Part shown: positions 15,848 through 25,038 of the stretch, in pieces
How the letters are laid out: the number at the start of each line of letters is the position of its first letter
Position numbering within the stretch: the stretch's first letter is position 1
From: Opitutaceae bacterium
GTDB taxonomy: Bacteria; Verrucomicrobiota; Verrucomicrobiia; Opitutales; Opitutaceae
DNA: 64,000 nucleotides
Direction: 5' to 3'
NCBI GenBank assembly: GCA_016794785.1
Contig: JAEUHC010000021.1
Location: 62,001-126,000 of the forward strand
Translations under genes and position numbers: made by a program
The notes under the pieces: model-generated
Databases searched by the model: none
Told to the model about the DNA's origin: nothing
The model's input: the letters and a program-made list of their open reading frames with translations, nothing else

Positions 15848-18802
15848 TTACTTGAGGGTTTGGAGGTAGGCCTCGATGTCGGAGATTTCCTGCGGGCTGA
15901 AGATGTCGGCCATCGGGGGCATCGGGGAGACTGTGCCGAAGTGCTCGAATCCCTTGGCGATGACTTTGCTCGGCTCAAGCAGACTCTCGCGCAGATAGGC
16001 GGGTGTGGCACGCGAGGCGATGCCGTCGAGCGCCGGGCCGACGGCGCTGCCCTGGCCCTTGAGTGCGTGGCACAGGATGCAGGCGGCGGGGTGCTTGGTG
16101 AAGAGCTGCTCGCCGCGTTGGGCGTTGCCGGCGGTGAGGACGGCGTTGTCGTCAGCGGAAAGCAGCTCGGAGAGGCGGATGTCGTCGAAAAAAGCGTCGC
16201 CCCGGGCGGCATGCGTGAGGTTGAGCGTGGCGGTGGTGCGCTCGCCCGAGTTGAACTCGACTTCGACGGACGTCCACTCGCTGTCGCGCCGGCGGACGGG
16301 ATCGGTCTCGACGCGGTTGTTGTTCGCGTTGCTGGCGACGCGGAGCCACTCGCCGGCGGGGCTGATGCTGAGGCTGACGCGGCCGGAGAGGGCGTGCGTT
16401 TTGATCCAGCCGCTGAGGCGATACATCGTGTTGGGCTTCACCGGCACCTCGGTGAAGAGGCTCGTGTCGGAGTCGGCGCGGGTGATGACGCGGAGGGTCT
16501 TGGCGCCAGAGCGGGGCTGCTGATCGCTCCCCGCCACGGTCCAGGCTGCGTCGGCGTTGCCCGGGCGATTGCCGTTGTCGCGGCGTTTCCACCCTTCAGG
16601 CAGGCCATCGGCGCCGGCGGTTTCAAAGCCTGAGTTGGGCACGAGGTTGGGGCCCTCGCGAAAGAGCGAAGCGCCGTGGACCTTGCCGAGGATGCGCGTG
16701 GCTTCGCGGAGCCACTCGTCCTGCTGGTTGGCGGGATTGCGCACGAGGGCGGTGACGACCGTCTTGATCTGCGGCGTGGTGGGGAACTCGCCGAGCTTCG
16801 CGAAGGCCGCGAGGCGCGTGAGGAGATCGGCGTCGCTAATGACGGAGGAGCCGAAGTAAAGGGCGAGGGCGGCGGCATCGTTGCCGAGGGCGCGGACGGC
16901 GTTGCGGCGGACGGCAGCGTCGGTGTGGCCGAGAGCGGCGCGGTGCGTGGCCTCGTCAAGCTGGCCGAGGCCGTGGAGTGTCCAGAGCGCGTGCAGCGCG
17001 GCGAGCGGAGCCCGTGCGGCGCTGAGGTTTTTCAACGCGGGCGTCGCGTCGGTGCGACGGCCCTCGACGAGCAGCCGTTGCGCGGTGAGACGCCAGAACG
17101 GATTGCCATCACTCAGCGCGGCGACGAGCTGCGCGGTCGTGGCACCCTGGAGTGACTTGATTGGCGCGGGTTTCGCCTGATCCCAGACTACGCGGTAGAC
17201 GCGGCCGCGGGCATGGTCGCGGAGGGGGTTTTCGTGGGCGCCGCCGACCCCGGTCTTGGCGTCGTAACCGCCCCGGCCGGTGTTGGGCGTCGGGTTGTGC
17301 TGGATGATGTAGTTCTGCCAATCCGCGAACCAGACCGCGCCATCGGGGCCGACCTCGGCGAAGACGGGCGACATCCACTCGTCGCTGCTCGCGACGAGAT
17401 TGAAGCCATCGTGCGCCGCGTAGCCCGCGCCGTCGCGCCGGACATCGAAGAGAGCGATGTTCTTCATCGTGGGTTCGCAGATCATGGCCGTGCCTTGGAG
17501 GCGCGGCGGGAGTTGCGCGGAGTCGATGAACGCGCTGCCGGCCGCGGCGGTGTAGCCGCCCATCACGTCCACCTGCCGGAAATTGGGCGTGATGGTGTGG
17601 GTCTTGTCCTCGGTGTTGATGCGCTTGGCCGTCATCGCGCGCGTGCCGCGCGGGACGATCGTGGCGGGCAGACCGCCGAAGAAGATCGGCGCGTTGTTGG
17701 CGGTGCCGCCGAACTGGTCGCCCCACTGGTTGGCGCTCTGGCCCCAGGTGTTGTTGGTGAACTGGTGGAGGAACTCGAGGGCGGAGCCATCGGCCTTGAA
17801 GCGGTAGGTGCCCTGCGCAAACCGCATCGCCACGCCGCCGACGGTGCCGTTGAAGCCGGAGTAGCCGACCGCGCCGTAGAGCCAGTTGTCGTGACCGTAG
17901 TGGAGGTTGTTGGCCTGCGCGTGAGTGTCGTTGATGCCCCAGCCGGTCATGATTTCGCGGCGCTCGTCGGCGCGGTCGTCACCGTTAGTGTCCTTGAGGA
18001 AAAGAAAACGCGGCGATTGCGCGACGATGATGCCACCGTTGGCGAAGACGAAGCCGGTGGGGATGTTCAGCTTGTCGGCGAACACGGTGAACTTGTCCGC
18101 CCGGCCGTCTCCGTCGGTGTCTTCGCAAATCTTGATTGAGTCCTTGCCTAGGCCATCGGGCTTCACGTCGTGCGGGTAGTCGCGCGACTCAGCGATCCAG
18201 AGGCGACCGCGCTCGTCCCACGCCATGAAGATGGGCTTGGCGATGTCGGGTTCGGCGGCGAAGAGCTGGAGCCTCAGATCGGGCGCGACCTGCGTGCGCT
18301 CCATGCTGCCCTTGACGGAGAACGGATGCTGAAACGTGAGGGGTTGCGCGCGCTTCTCGTAGTTGGCGATGGTGGGACGCGACTCGCGGATTTCGGCCTC
18401 GCGCTGCGCGAGGAATTTTTCCCACTGGGCAACACGGGTGGCACCGGCGGCGGCGAGGAGCTTCGGTCTGGCGCTGACGGCAAAGGACTCGGCGGCGGGA
18501 TCGCTGCCCAGAACGGAGGCGGCGAGGCGTTTGGCAACGGGGAGATCGCCGAGGGCGGATTGGAACCTTGCGGCTGGAGCGTCGAGGACGACGACGTCGA
18601 ATTTGGCGACGTAGTCGGTCGTGGCAGCAGCCGGATCGGAGACGTAGTCAAACCAGATGGCGTCGCGGCCGAGGTCGCGCATGAGGGCGTGGGCCGTCAT
18701 GCGCGGTCCGCGGTCAGGCGTGCCGAGATAAAGCACGCGGATGGGCTGGGCGGCGCAGGGCAGCGCGAGCAGGAAGAGGGCGGCTAGTCGGAGTCGGGGC
18801 AT
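15848..18802 (-). CDS. PVC-type haem dehydrogenase with ThuA-like, HEAT, carbohydrate-binding and cytochrome c parts
   Basis: 984 residues, exported (signal MPRLRLAALFLLALPCAA). Order: a ThuA-like alpha/beta region (about 25-160); the TIGR02604-type beta-propeller (MAWDERGRLWIAESRDYP, EDTDGDGRADKF, WLYGAVG; about 200-590); HEAT repeats (about 610-735); a carbohydrate-binding-like beta-sandwich starting VPNSGFETAGADGLPEGW (about 745-895); and a cytochrome c domain with CILCH near 908-912 and SPMPPMADIF as a likely methionine ligand. It probably oxidises a sugar in the periplasm and passes electrons to its haem. An upstream in-frame ATG at 18823 is an alternative start. It follows the PmoA-fused paralogue in the same direction. 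Confidence 0.85.
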   Translation of the reverse strand: MPRLRLAALFLLALPCAAQPIRVLYLGTPDRGPRMTAHALMRDLGRDAIWFDYVSDPAAATTDYVAKFDVVVLDAPAARFQSALGDLPVAKRLAASVLGSDPAAESFAVSARPKLLAAAGATRVAQWEKFLAQREAEIRESRPTIANYEKRAQPLTFQHPFSVKGSMERTQVAPDLRLQLFAAEPDIAKPIFMAWDERGRLWIAESRDYPHDVKPDGLGKDSIKICEDTDGDGRADKFTVFADKLNIPTGFVFANGGIIVAQSPRFLFLKDTNGDDRADERREIMTGWGINDTHAQANNLHYGHDNWLYGAVGYSGFNGTVGGVAMRFAQGTYRFKADGSALEFLHQFTNNTWGQSANQWGDQFGGTANNAPIFFGGLPATIVPRGTRAMTAKRINTEDKTHTITPNFRQVDVMGGYTAAAGSAFIDSAQLPPRLQGTAMICEPTMKNIALFDVRRDGAGYAAHDGFNLVASSDEWMSPVFAEVGPDGAVWFADWQNYIIQHNPTPNTGRGGYDAKTGVGGAHENPLRDHARGRVYRVVWDQAKPAPIKSLQGATTAQLVAALSDGNPFWRLTAQRLLVEGRRTDATPALKNLSAARAPLAALHALWTLHGLGQLDEATHRAALGHTDAAVRRNAVRALGNDAAALALYFGSSVISDADLLTRLAAFAKLGEFPTTPQIKTVVTALVRNPANQQDEWLREATRILGKVHGASLFREGPNLVPNSGFETAGADGLPEGWKRRDNGNRPGNADAAWTVAGSDQQPRSGAKTLRVITRADSDTSLFTEVPVKPNTMYRLSGWIKTHALSGRVSLSISPAGEWLRVASNANNNRVETDPVRRRDSEWTSVEVEFNSGERTTATLNLTHAARGDAFFDDIRLSELLSADDNAVLTAGNAQRGEQLFTKHPAACILCHALKGQGSAVGPALDGIASRATPAYLRESLLEPSKVIAKGFEHFGTVSPMPPMADIFSPQEISDIEAYLQTLK

Positions 18803-18897
18803 GAGTGATGGTGAGGAAAACATCGAAGGAAGAGGAAGGGGGCGGTGTGCCGATGAGTCAGAAAAAAGGACACGGCGGCGGCCGCGCGGCGTTGGAC

Positions 18898-21800
18898 TCA
18901 GGGCTGAGGAAGCGGAACCTGGCTGGTGGTGCGGAGATAGGCGAGGAGGTCGCGGACTTCGTCGTTGGCCAGGGATTTCAGCAGGCCTTCGGGCATCAGC
19001 GAGACGGAGGATTTTTCGCGCGAGACAATCTCGGATTTCGCGATGGTGGTATCTTGGCCGACGAGGCGGAGCGTGAGCTGGCGGTCGTCCTCGGCGGCGA
19101 CGTTCCCGGAGAGCGTGCGGCCGTCGCGCGTGGCGACGGTGACGAGCTGGTAGCTCTCGAGCATGACCTCGCTGGGGTTGACAATCTCGGTGAGGATGTA
19201 GTCGAGGTTGGCGCGGTTGGACCCGGTGAGATCGGGGCCGAGGTTGCCACCAGCGCCGTAGAGCGTGTGGCACGCGGCGCAGGTGCGCTCGTAGAGGGCG
19301 CGACCGCGGCGCACATCGGCGCGGGCAAACTCGGCCTCGGTGAGGAGGCGTTTGAAGCGGGTGATGTCCTCGAGCTTGCTGTCGTCGGGCTGGGCGACGG
19401 GGCCCCAGAAGTCGACGAACGACGGGCCGAGCACGCGCGAGAGCTGGCGGGCGGCGAAGGCGGAGACGTCGCGTTTCGGAATCGCGTTGCGGCGGAGGGC
19501 GGCGAGAAGCGCCTGCGCCGTGGCGCGGCGGCCGGCGAGCGTGAGGATGACCTCGGCCTTGTCGGCGGCGTCGAGGGATGGGTAGCGCTGGAGAAGGGCG
19601 GGCGCGATGCCGGCGTCGTCGAAGGCGGCGAGGGCGCGGATCGCGTCGCGCCTGAGCGGGGCTTCGTCAAGAAGCGCGAGGGTGGCCGGGAGGGACGCGG
19701 CATAGCCGTCGCGGGCGAAAGCGCGGAGAATCTCGCGGCGACGATCGGCCGGGGCGGAACGGTCCTTGAGCACGGCGAGTTGGGCGGCGAAAGCACTGGC
19801 GTCGCCGAATAGCTGATTCACCTGAGTGAGGACTTCGCGAATTTTCGCGTCGGCTTGCGCCGCGAGCGGGGCAGTGACGGCGGACCAGTTGGCGGGGGGG
19901 CGGGCTTCGCCGCGACCGAGCCCGGAGAGACCGGCACGCAAGCCTTCGAGGAGCGCGAGCCGGACGGGCAACGCGGACGTGGCGCCGAGGGTGGCGGCGA
20001 TAGGTTCGAGCTGGCCGGCGGCGACGGCGCGGCGGGCGAGCCATTGGGTGAGCGGTGGCATCGCGCTACGAGCGGCGAGCGCGAGGGCGCGCGCGGGATC
20101 GGCAGGGACGAGCGGTTCGATGCCGGACCAGATGACCTTCGGGATGTTGTGGTCGGTGACATCCTCGGCGCGAGCGACGAGCCGCTCCGCGATCGGCCAG
20201 CGATCAACGAGCGGCATGCGCTGCAGAGCGGACGCGAGGTAGAGGCGGACGACTGGCGAGGAATCGGAGGCGGCGAGGGCGGCGAATTTCTTCAGGGCTT
20301 CGGCGCCGATCGCGTTGTCCTCGCCGAGCAGCTGGATCGCCCACGCGCGGAGGTAGGGCTCGGGATGATCGAGCAACGGCAGGAGGTCAGAGGCGGGCAG
20401 GTGTCCGGTGATGTGCAGGGCCCAGAGGGCGCGGAGTTTCTTCGCGGCGGTGTCGGAGTCTGCGAGCAACGCGCGGAGGCGGGCCGGCACGGCGGGATCG
20501 AGGCGGCCAGCGGCGGCGCGCTGCTGGAGGAGGACGCGGGCGCGGCGGCTGAACCAGTCGTTGCGATGATGGAGGAGACCGACGAGCTCGAGGTCGGATT
20601 GCGCGGCAAGGTTGAGGCCGGATTTACCGGGGAGACCTTTCGGCGCGAGGCGATAGATACGGCCGGTTTCCTTTGCGGTGAGGGAATTGCCGCAGATGTC
20701 GCCGTCGTGCCAGTCGAGCACGTAGACCGCGCCGTCGGGACCGATCTCGACGCTGAAGCCGACCCACGCGGCGTCGTTGGCGAGCAGCGTGTCGTCGCCG
20801 TGTTTGCCCATGAAACCCGAGCCCTTGGGCACGAGCACATCGGAGAGGACGGCGTGCTCGTGGATGTTGGCCATGAAGATCCGGTCGCGGTATTGCCGTG
20901 GGAATTCATCGGCGAGATAGACGCGCGCGCCGCCGTGGGCGGAGCGGTGGCGGTGGTCGGCGATGGTCTTGATGTCGTCGTAGATGTAGGGGTTGATGTG
21001 CTTGCCGCCCTGCCGGTGGTAGATGCCGCCGGGAATCACGTGCCAGAGGTGCGGGATGACACAGGCGGTGATGAACATCTGGCCGTGGTCGTCGAAATCC
21101 ACGCCCCAAGGATTGCTGAAACCGTGGGCGACGATCTCGAAGCGGTCCTTGGTGGGGTGGTAGCGCCAGACGCCCCCGTCGATGTATTGACCGTCCTTCA
21201 CGGGGATCTGTTCGGGAAAGGCTTCGCCCTTTTTGAAGAGCCGGCCGCCGTCGGCCGGTTTGCCGACTGTGGAGCGGGTGGCGAAACCTTGCAGGCCGTA
21301 GAGCCAGCCGTCGGGGCCCCAGTGGAAAGAGTTGAGCGTCTCGTGCCGGTCCTGAATGCCCCAGCCGGTGAGGCGGATCTCGATGCCGGCATCGGCGCGG
21401 TCATCGCGGTCGCGATCAGGGACGAAGAGGAGATTCGGCGGAGCGCCGAGCCAGAGGCCGTCGAAGCCGACGGCGATGGCGGCGGGAAACGGGATGCCTT
21501 CGAGGAAGACCTTGCGCGAATCGAAACGGCCGTCGCCGTCGGTGTCCTCGAGGATGAGGATGCGGCTGTCGCCGTGGTTGGCGAAGCCGGTGCGGCGCGT
21601 CTCGTAGTCGCGGTTTTCGGCGACCCAGAGGCGCCCGCGATCATCCCAGCAAAACGCCATCGGCTGCGTGATCATGGGTTCGGAGGCGGCGAGTTTCACC
21701 TCGAAGCCGTCGGCGACCGTCATTTTGGCGGCAGCCTGCTCGCCGGTGAGAAAAGTCGCCTTCAGGCCCTCGGCCTTGGCGAGGTTCCAGAGGACGGTGT

Positions 21801-22692
21801 CGTTATTTTGGCCGGAGTAGGCCTTCCAAGTGTCGGTGAGCGTGATGTCGTTCAGTTCGCCGGTGTAAACGACGAGCTGGTGGCGGACGGTCTCCGTCTT
21901 GCCCTTGGCGATGGTCCAGTCGCCGGAGATGGCGCGGCTAGGGCCGACGCCCATCTGGCCGTCGACGCGCCACGGGAGCGGGTAGCCTGAGTTGCGCGGA
22001 TGATCGAGGATGGCGATGTGCGCCTGATCGGTGCGGCCTTCGAGTTTGAGTCCGATGTCGACCCAGAGCGCGCGCTGGCCGGTGGCGCGGTTGTTGCGCT
22101 GGCGGTTGCTGTTGACCACGGCGCCGTCCATGCCGGCGCGCCAGGGCATGCGGACGAAGAGCCCGCCGTAGTCGAATTTCGCGACGGTGAGATCGACGAG
22201 ACCCTCGCCCTTCCACTCGAGGTCGAGGAGGTAGCGATCGCCGGTGTCGCGCATGGTCCACGTCTGCGTCTCGGCCATGATCGGCTGGCCCGCCTCATCG
22301 AGCAGGTGATAGACGGTTGACCACTTCACCGTGTTGCCGTGATCGGCGAGGATGTCGCTGGAGATGCGGCGCCAGTAGCCGTTCGAGGGATTGTGGAAAT
22401 AGTCGCGGCCGTTGACGCGCGTGAGGCCCCAATAGATGCCGGTCTGATGCTTGTGGTGGCCGGGGCTGAATTCCGTGAGGACACTTTTCCCGTCGGGCGA
22501 AACGATCGGATGCAGGTAGGGGCGAAAATCGGGTTTCGCGTTCTGCGTGAGGATGGGTTCGGCGACGTTGTCACGATATACGGAGATCGTGTGCGTGGCG
22601 GCGTCCTGACGCAGCGAGAGGTGCGCGGCGTGCGCGGCGGGCAGGGCTCCGGCGAAGAGGGCGACGCAGATACGGAAGGGAGAAAAAATCAT
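18898..22692 (-). CDS. PmoA-like (DUF6807) / haem dehydrogenase / HEAT / cytochrome c fusion
   Basis: 1264 residues, exported (signal MIFSPFRICVALFAGALPAAHA). Residues about 25-315 match the PmoA/DUF6807 family (SPGHHKHQTGIYWGLTRVNG, DYFHNPSNGYW). Residues about 335-720 are a TIGR02604-type propeller (FCWDDRGRLWVAENRDYE, LEDTDGDGRFDSRKV). HEAT repeats follow to about 1080. The C-terminal TIGR02603-type haem domain has CAACH near 1138-1142, GPDLTG and a beta-rich tail. PmoA-like proteins are usually separate, so this combines a sugar-associated domain with an electron-transfer module. It is the first gene of the minus-strand catabolic run; the XylR-like regulator reads in the opposite direction about 1 kb upstream. 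Confidence 0.87.
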   Translation of the reverse strand: MIFSPFRICVALFAGALPAAHAAHLSLRQDAATHTISVYRDNVAEPILTQNAKPDFRPYLHPIVSPDGKSVLTEFSPGHHKHQTGIYWGLTRVNGRDYFHNPSNGYWRRISSDILADHGNTVKWSTVYHLLDEAGQPIMAETQTWTMRDTGDRYLLDLEWKGEGLVDLTVAKFDYGGLFVRMPWRAGMDGAVVNSNRQRNNRATGQRALWVDIGLKLEGRTDQAHIAILDHPRNSGYPLPWRVDGQMGVGPSRAISGDWTIAKGKTETVRHQLVVYTGELNDITLTDTWKAYSGQNNDTVLWNLAKAEGLKATFLTGEQAAAKMTVADGFEVKLAASEPMITQPMAFCWDDRGRLWVAENRDYETRRTGFANHGDSRILILEDTDGDGRFDSRKVFLEGIPFPAAIAVGFDGLWLGAPPNLLFVPDRDRDDRADAGIEIRLTGWGIQDRHETLNSFHWGPDGWLYGLQGFATRSTVGKPADGGRLFKKGEAFPEQIPVKDGQYIDGGVWRYHPTKDRFEIVAHGFSNPWGVDFDDHGQMFITACVIPHLWHVIPGGIYHRQGGKHINPYIYDDIKTIADHRHRSAHGGARVYLADEFPRQYRDRIFMANIHEHAVLSDVLVPKGSGFMGKHGDDTLLANDAAWVGFSVEIGPDGAVYVLDWHDGDICGNSLTAKETGRIYRLAPKGLPGKSGLNLAAQSDLELVGLLHHRNDWFSRRARVLLQQRAAAGRLDPAVPARLRALLADSDTAAKKLRALWALHITGHLPASDLLPLLDHPEPYLRAWAIQLLGEDNAIGAEALKKFAALAASDSSPVVRLYLASALQRMPLVDRWPIAERLVARAEDVTDHNIPKVIWSGIEPLVPADPARALALAARSAMPPLTQWLARRAVAAGQLEPIAATLGATSALPVRLALLEGLRAGLSGLGRGEARPPANWSAVTAPLAAQADAKIREVLTQVNQLFGDASAFAAQLAVLKDRSAPADRRREILRAFARDGYAASLPATLALLDEAPLRRDAIRALAAFDDAGIAPALLQRYPSLDAADKAEVILTLAGRRATAQALLAALRRNAIPKRDVSAFAARQLSRVLGPSFVDFWGPVAQPDDSKLEDITRFKRLLTEAEFARADVRRGRALYERTCAACHTLYGAGGNLGPDLTGSNRANLDYILTEIVNPSEVMLESYQLVTVATRDGRTLSGNVAAEDDRQLTLRLVGQDTTIAKSEIVSREKSSVSLMPEGLLKSLANDEVRDLLAYLRTTSQVPLPQP

Positions 22693-22800
22693 GGCGGTGA
22701 ATTTGGGTGTGCGGGGGGCAGAAAGTGAAACGCGGTGAAGGGGTGAAACTGTTTTCGCAGACGCGGGAGATGTGGTCGGGCGCAGGCATTACTGGGTGGT

Positions 22801-22813
22801 TGCACGTCGTGCA
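22801..22813. promoter_or_regulatory. Palindromic operator candidate upstream of the PmoA fusion
   Basis: TGCACGTCGTGCA is a perfect 6+1+6 palindrome about 110 bases before the PmoA-fusion start, in the gap next to the sulfatase remnant. LacI/PBP1-type and AraC-type regulators often bind such sites, and one is encoded nearby at 23760. Binding is inferred only. Confidence 0.3.
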
Positions 22814-23539
22814 TCACTTTCCGGGACGCAGCGCACGAACGTAAACGTAGTAGGCGCCGGCGATTTCCTGGTCGGCGGAGTCGCGAAACCACGTTTGCAG
22901 GGCGACCGGGCCGCGCGGCAGGGCGACGCGGAATGTCACCGACTTGTCCCCGGGCGTGACGGCTTGCTGCCGCAGCTCCGCGCCGATCTTCAGCTCGGCG
23001 CGGGCGACGGGAAACGCATCGCCGGCCGCGTATTCGCCATCGACGCCGCGGTAGGCGGGCATGGCGGAGGTGATCGGTGCATCGGCCTCGACCGGCCAGC
23101 GGCGCAGGGAGAACTCGTAGTCGCCGGCGTGCTCGACGAAGAGCGACCACGCTCCGTTCTTTTTCGTCCGGCGCACCTGGTTTTGTTGATCGAAAAACAC
23201 ATCCACCCAATCGCACGGGGAGAGTTGGACAGGATTGGCGCGGGCCGAACCGAGGTGGATCGGGCTGATCTCGAGGACGCGCGGTTCGACTCCGGCCCAC
23301 CACGTCGCATAGTGGGCGCGCAACGCAGTCGCGATTTCCGGGAATTGCGCGATGACGTTACGTTCCTGCGCCGGATCGGTCGCGAGATCGTAGAGTTCCC
23401 GGTCGGAGACGAGGCGCCACCGTTTCCACAGCACGACGGCATCGCCCGGTTTAGGCCGGGAGTCGTTCATGCGGGAAAACTGAATCGTGAGTTTCCGCGG
23501 CGAGACCGTGGGAAGCGGACGGGCACGAACCGGAACAGC
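22814..23539 (-). pseudogene. C-terminal remnant of a sulfatase
   Basis: The frame contains the unmistakable end of an arylsulfatase: WKRWRLVSDRELYDLATDP, the NVIAQFP segment, then WWAGVEP and a terminal beta-sandwich. An ATG at 23470 could give 218 residues. Sulfatase-like sequence continues in frame upstream of that ATG (PTVSPRKLTIQFSRM) until a TAA at 23540-23542. The catalytic N-terminal two-thirds, with the CxPSR formylglycine site and metal ligands, is absent; the next 200 bases are the regulator's upstream region. It is therefore a deletion remnant with no sulfatase activity, although the residual frame could still be expressed. Confidence 0.8.
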
Positions 23540-23542
23540 TTA

Positions 23543-23759
23543 GGGGGTTTCATGCAAATCTTTGGGGTAACTGACGGGTTGGGGCGAAGCGGAGTCGTCG
23601 GCGCGCGACACGGAATCACCGTGAGTATGCCAGCTCCGCGGCGCTCGCGCCATGAGACTTCAGGATTAAATATTGAGTTTTTTCACGCGTCCTACGCAGG
23701 ACGGGAAAAAAATAGCGGTGGGCCGTTGATCTTTTGTGCTGCCACCGGATAGTCGGACC
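23543..23759 (+). promoter_or_regulatory. Regulatory region upstream of the XylR-like gene
   Basis: The stretch from about 23664 to 23725 is much richer in A+T than its surroundings. It contains an interrupted palindrome, CGTCCT-ACGC-AGGACG (23688-23703), followed by a run of A. It lies directly before the regulator gene and may hold its promoter and an autoregulatory site. No confident -35/-10 pair could be assigned, and no coding sequence is seen here. Confidence 0.35.
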
Positions 23760-24950
23760 ATGCCCACGACCCAGCGCAAACCGCCGCCCGTGCGGCGACG
23801 TCAAGTCGCGGTGCTCATCGAGACGTCGAATGCCTATGCCCGTGGGTTGCTCCAAGGCGTCGTGCATTACATCCGCGAACACCGGCCGTGGTCGTTTCAC
23901 CTGATGGAGCAGGGACGCGGGGATGATCCGCCGGCCTGGCTGACGGGATGGCGGGGCGATGGCATCATCGCGCGTATCGAGACGCCGAAGATCGCGCGGG
24001 CGGTCGTGCGCACGGGATTGCCCGCGGTGGACGTGAGCGCGGCGCGCCTGGTCCCAGCATTGCCGTGGGTGGAGACGGACGACGAGGCCATCGCTCATCT
24101 CGCGGCGGAGCACCTGATGGAACGCGGCTTCAAGCGCTTCGCCTTCTGCGGCGACGGTCGCTTCAATTGGTCGCTCTGGCGGGAGAAGCATTTCGCCGGC
24201 CGCCTGAAACAGGCGGGGCATGACTGCGCGGTTTATCGCCCGCTGGAGCCCAGCGTCGATGGTGCGGGCGATGTGGCCGCCGAGGCGCGAAATCTCGCGC
24301 AGTGGCTGAAGGGATTGCCCAAGCCGGTTGGCATCATGGCCTGTTACGACATCCGCGGGCAGCAGGTGCTCGATGCGTGCCGCGGCGCGGGGCTCCCGGT
24401 GCCGGATGAAGTGGCCGTGATCGGAGTGGATAACGACGCCCTGCTGTGCGACCTCGCCTCGCCCCCGCTCTCCAGCGTGAAGCCCAATGCCCACCGCGCC
24501 GGCTACGAGGCGGCGGCGCTGCTCGATCGGATGATGGCAGGGAAGAAAGTGGCGGCGAAAGCGCATCTCATCGCGCCGCTCGGCGTGGCGGAACGGCAGT
24601 CCACCGAGGTGCTCGCGGTGGACGATCGCGATGTGGCGCGGGCGGTGCAGTTTATCCGCGAGCATGCGACCGAAGGCATCCAAGTGGGCGATGTGCTCAA
24701 GGCAGTGCCTCTCTCCCGCCGCGTGCTGGAGCAGCGGTTTCAAAAACTGCTGGGCCTGACGCCCCGGGCGGAAATCCTCCGGACTCGGCTGGAACGGGTG
24801 AAGCAGCTGCTCGCCCAGACCGAGTTGCCGCTTTATATCGTGGCGGAGCGCACAGGTTTCGAGCACGCCGAGTATCTCAGCGTGCTCTTCAAGCGGGAGA
24901 CGGGGCGCACGCCGAGCGATTGGCGCACTGAGGCGCAGGGGAGAAAGTGA
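23760..24950 (+). CDS. XylR-type transcription regulator (PBP1-like sensor plus AraC helix-turn-helix)
   Basis: 396 residues. Residues about 15-275 form a LacI/periplasmic-binding-protein-like sugar sensor (VAVLIETSNAYARGLLQGV, GIMACYDIRGQQVLDAC, VAVIGVDND). The last 100 residues are an AraC-type double helix-turn-helix (VGDVLKAVPLSRRVLEQRFQ, IVAERTGFEHAEYLSVLFKR). This is the architecture of the xylose operon activator XylR, expanded in Verrucomicrobia as local regulators of glycan-use genes. The ligand is unknown. It is divergent from the sulfatase remnant and the haem dehydrogenases, which are its most likely targets. A GTG at 23736 is in frame, but the ATG at 23760 fits the family better. 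Confidence 0.88.
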   Translation: MPTTQRKPPPVRRRQVAVLIETSNAYARGLLQGVVHYIREHRPWSFHLMEQGRGDDPPAWLTGWRGDGIIARIETPKIARAVVRTGLPAVDVSAARLVPALPWVETDDEAIAHLAAEHLMERGFKRFAFCGDGRFNWSLWREKHFAGRLKQAGHDCAVYRPLEPSVDGAGDVAAEARNLAQWLKGLPKPVGIMACYDIRGQQVLDACRGAGLPVPDEVAVIGVDNDALLCDLASPPLSSVKPNAHRAGYEAAALLDRMMAGKKVAAKAHLIAPLGVAERQSTEVLAVDDRDVARAVQFIREHATEGIQVGDVLKAVPLSRRVLEQRFQKLLGLTPRAEILRTRLERVKQLLAQTELPLYIVAERTGFEHAEYLSVLFKRETGRTPSDWRTEAQGRK

Positions 24951-25038
24951 CGCTGCCCGGACGGCCTGCGCCGTGCCGCCCACGAGAATGCCACGGGAAA
25001 CTTTACGGCGCGCGGGTTTGGTGCATTATTCCCGCATC

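Noticed and set aside
23688..23703. Terminator for the sulfatase remnant or the regulator
   Set aside because: The hairpin is followed by A residues on the plus strand and by no T-run on the minus strand, so an operator is more likely.
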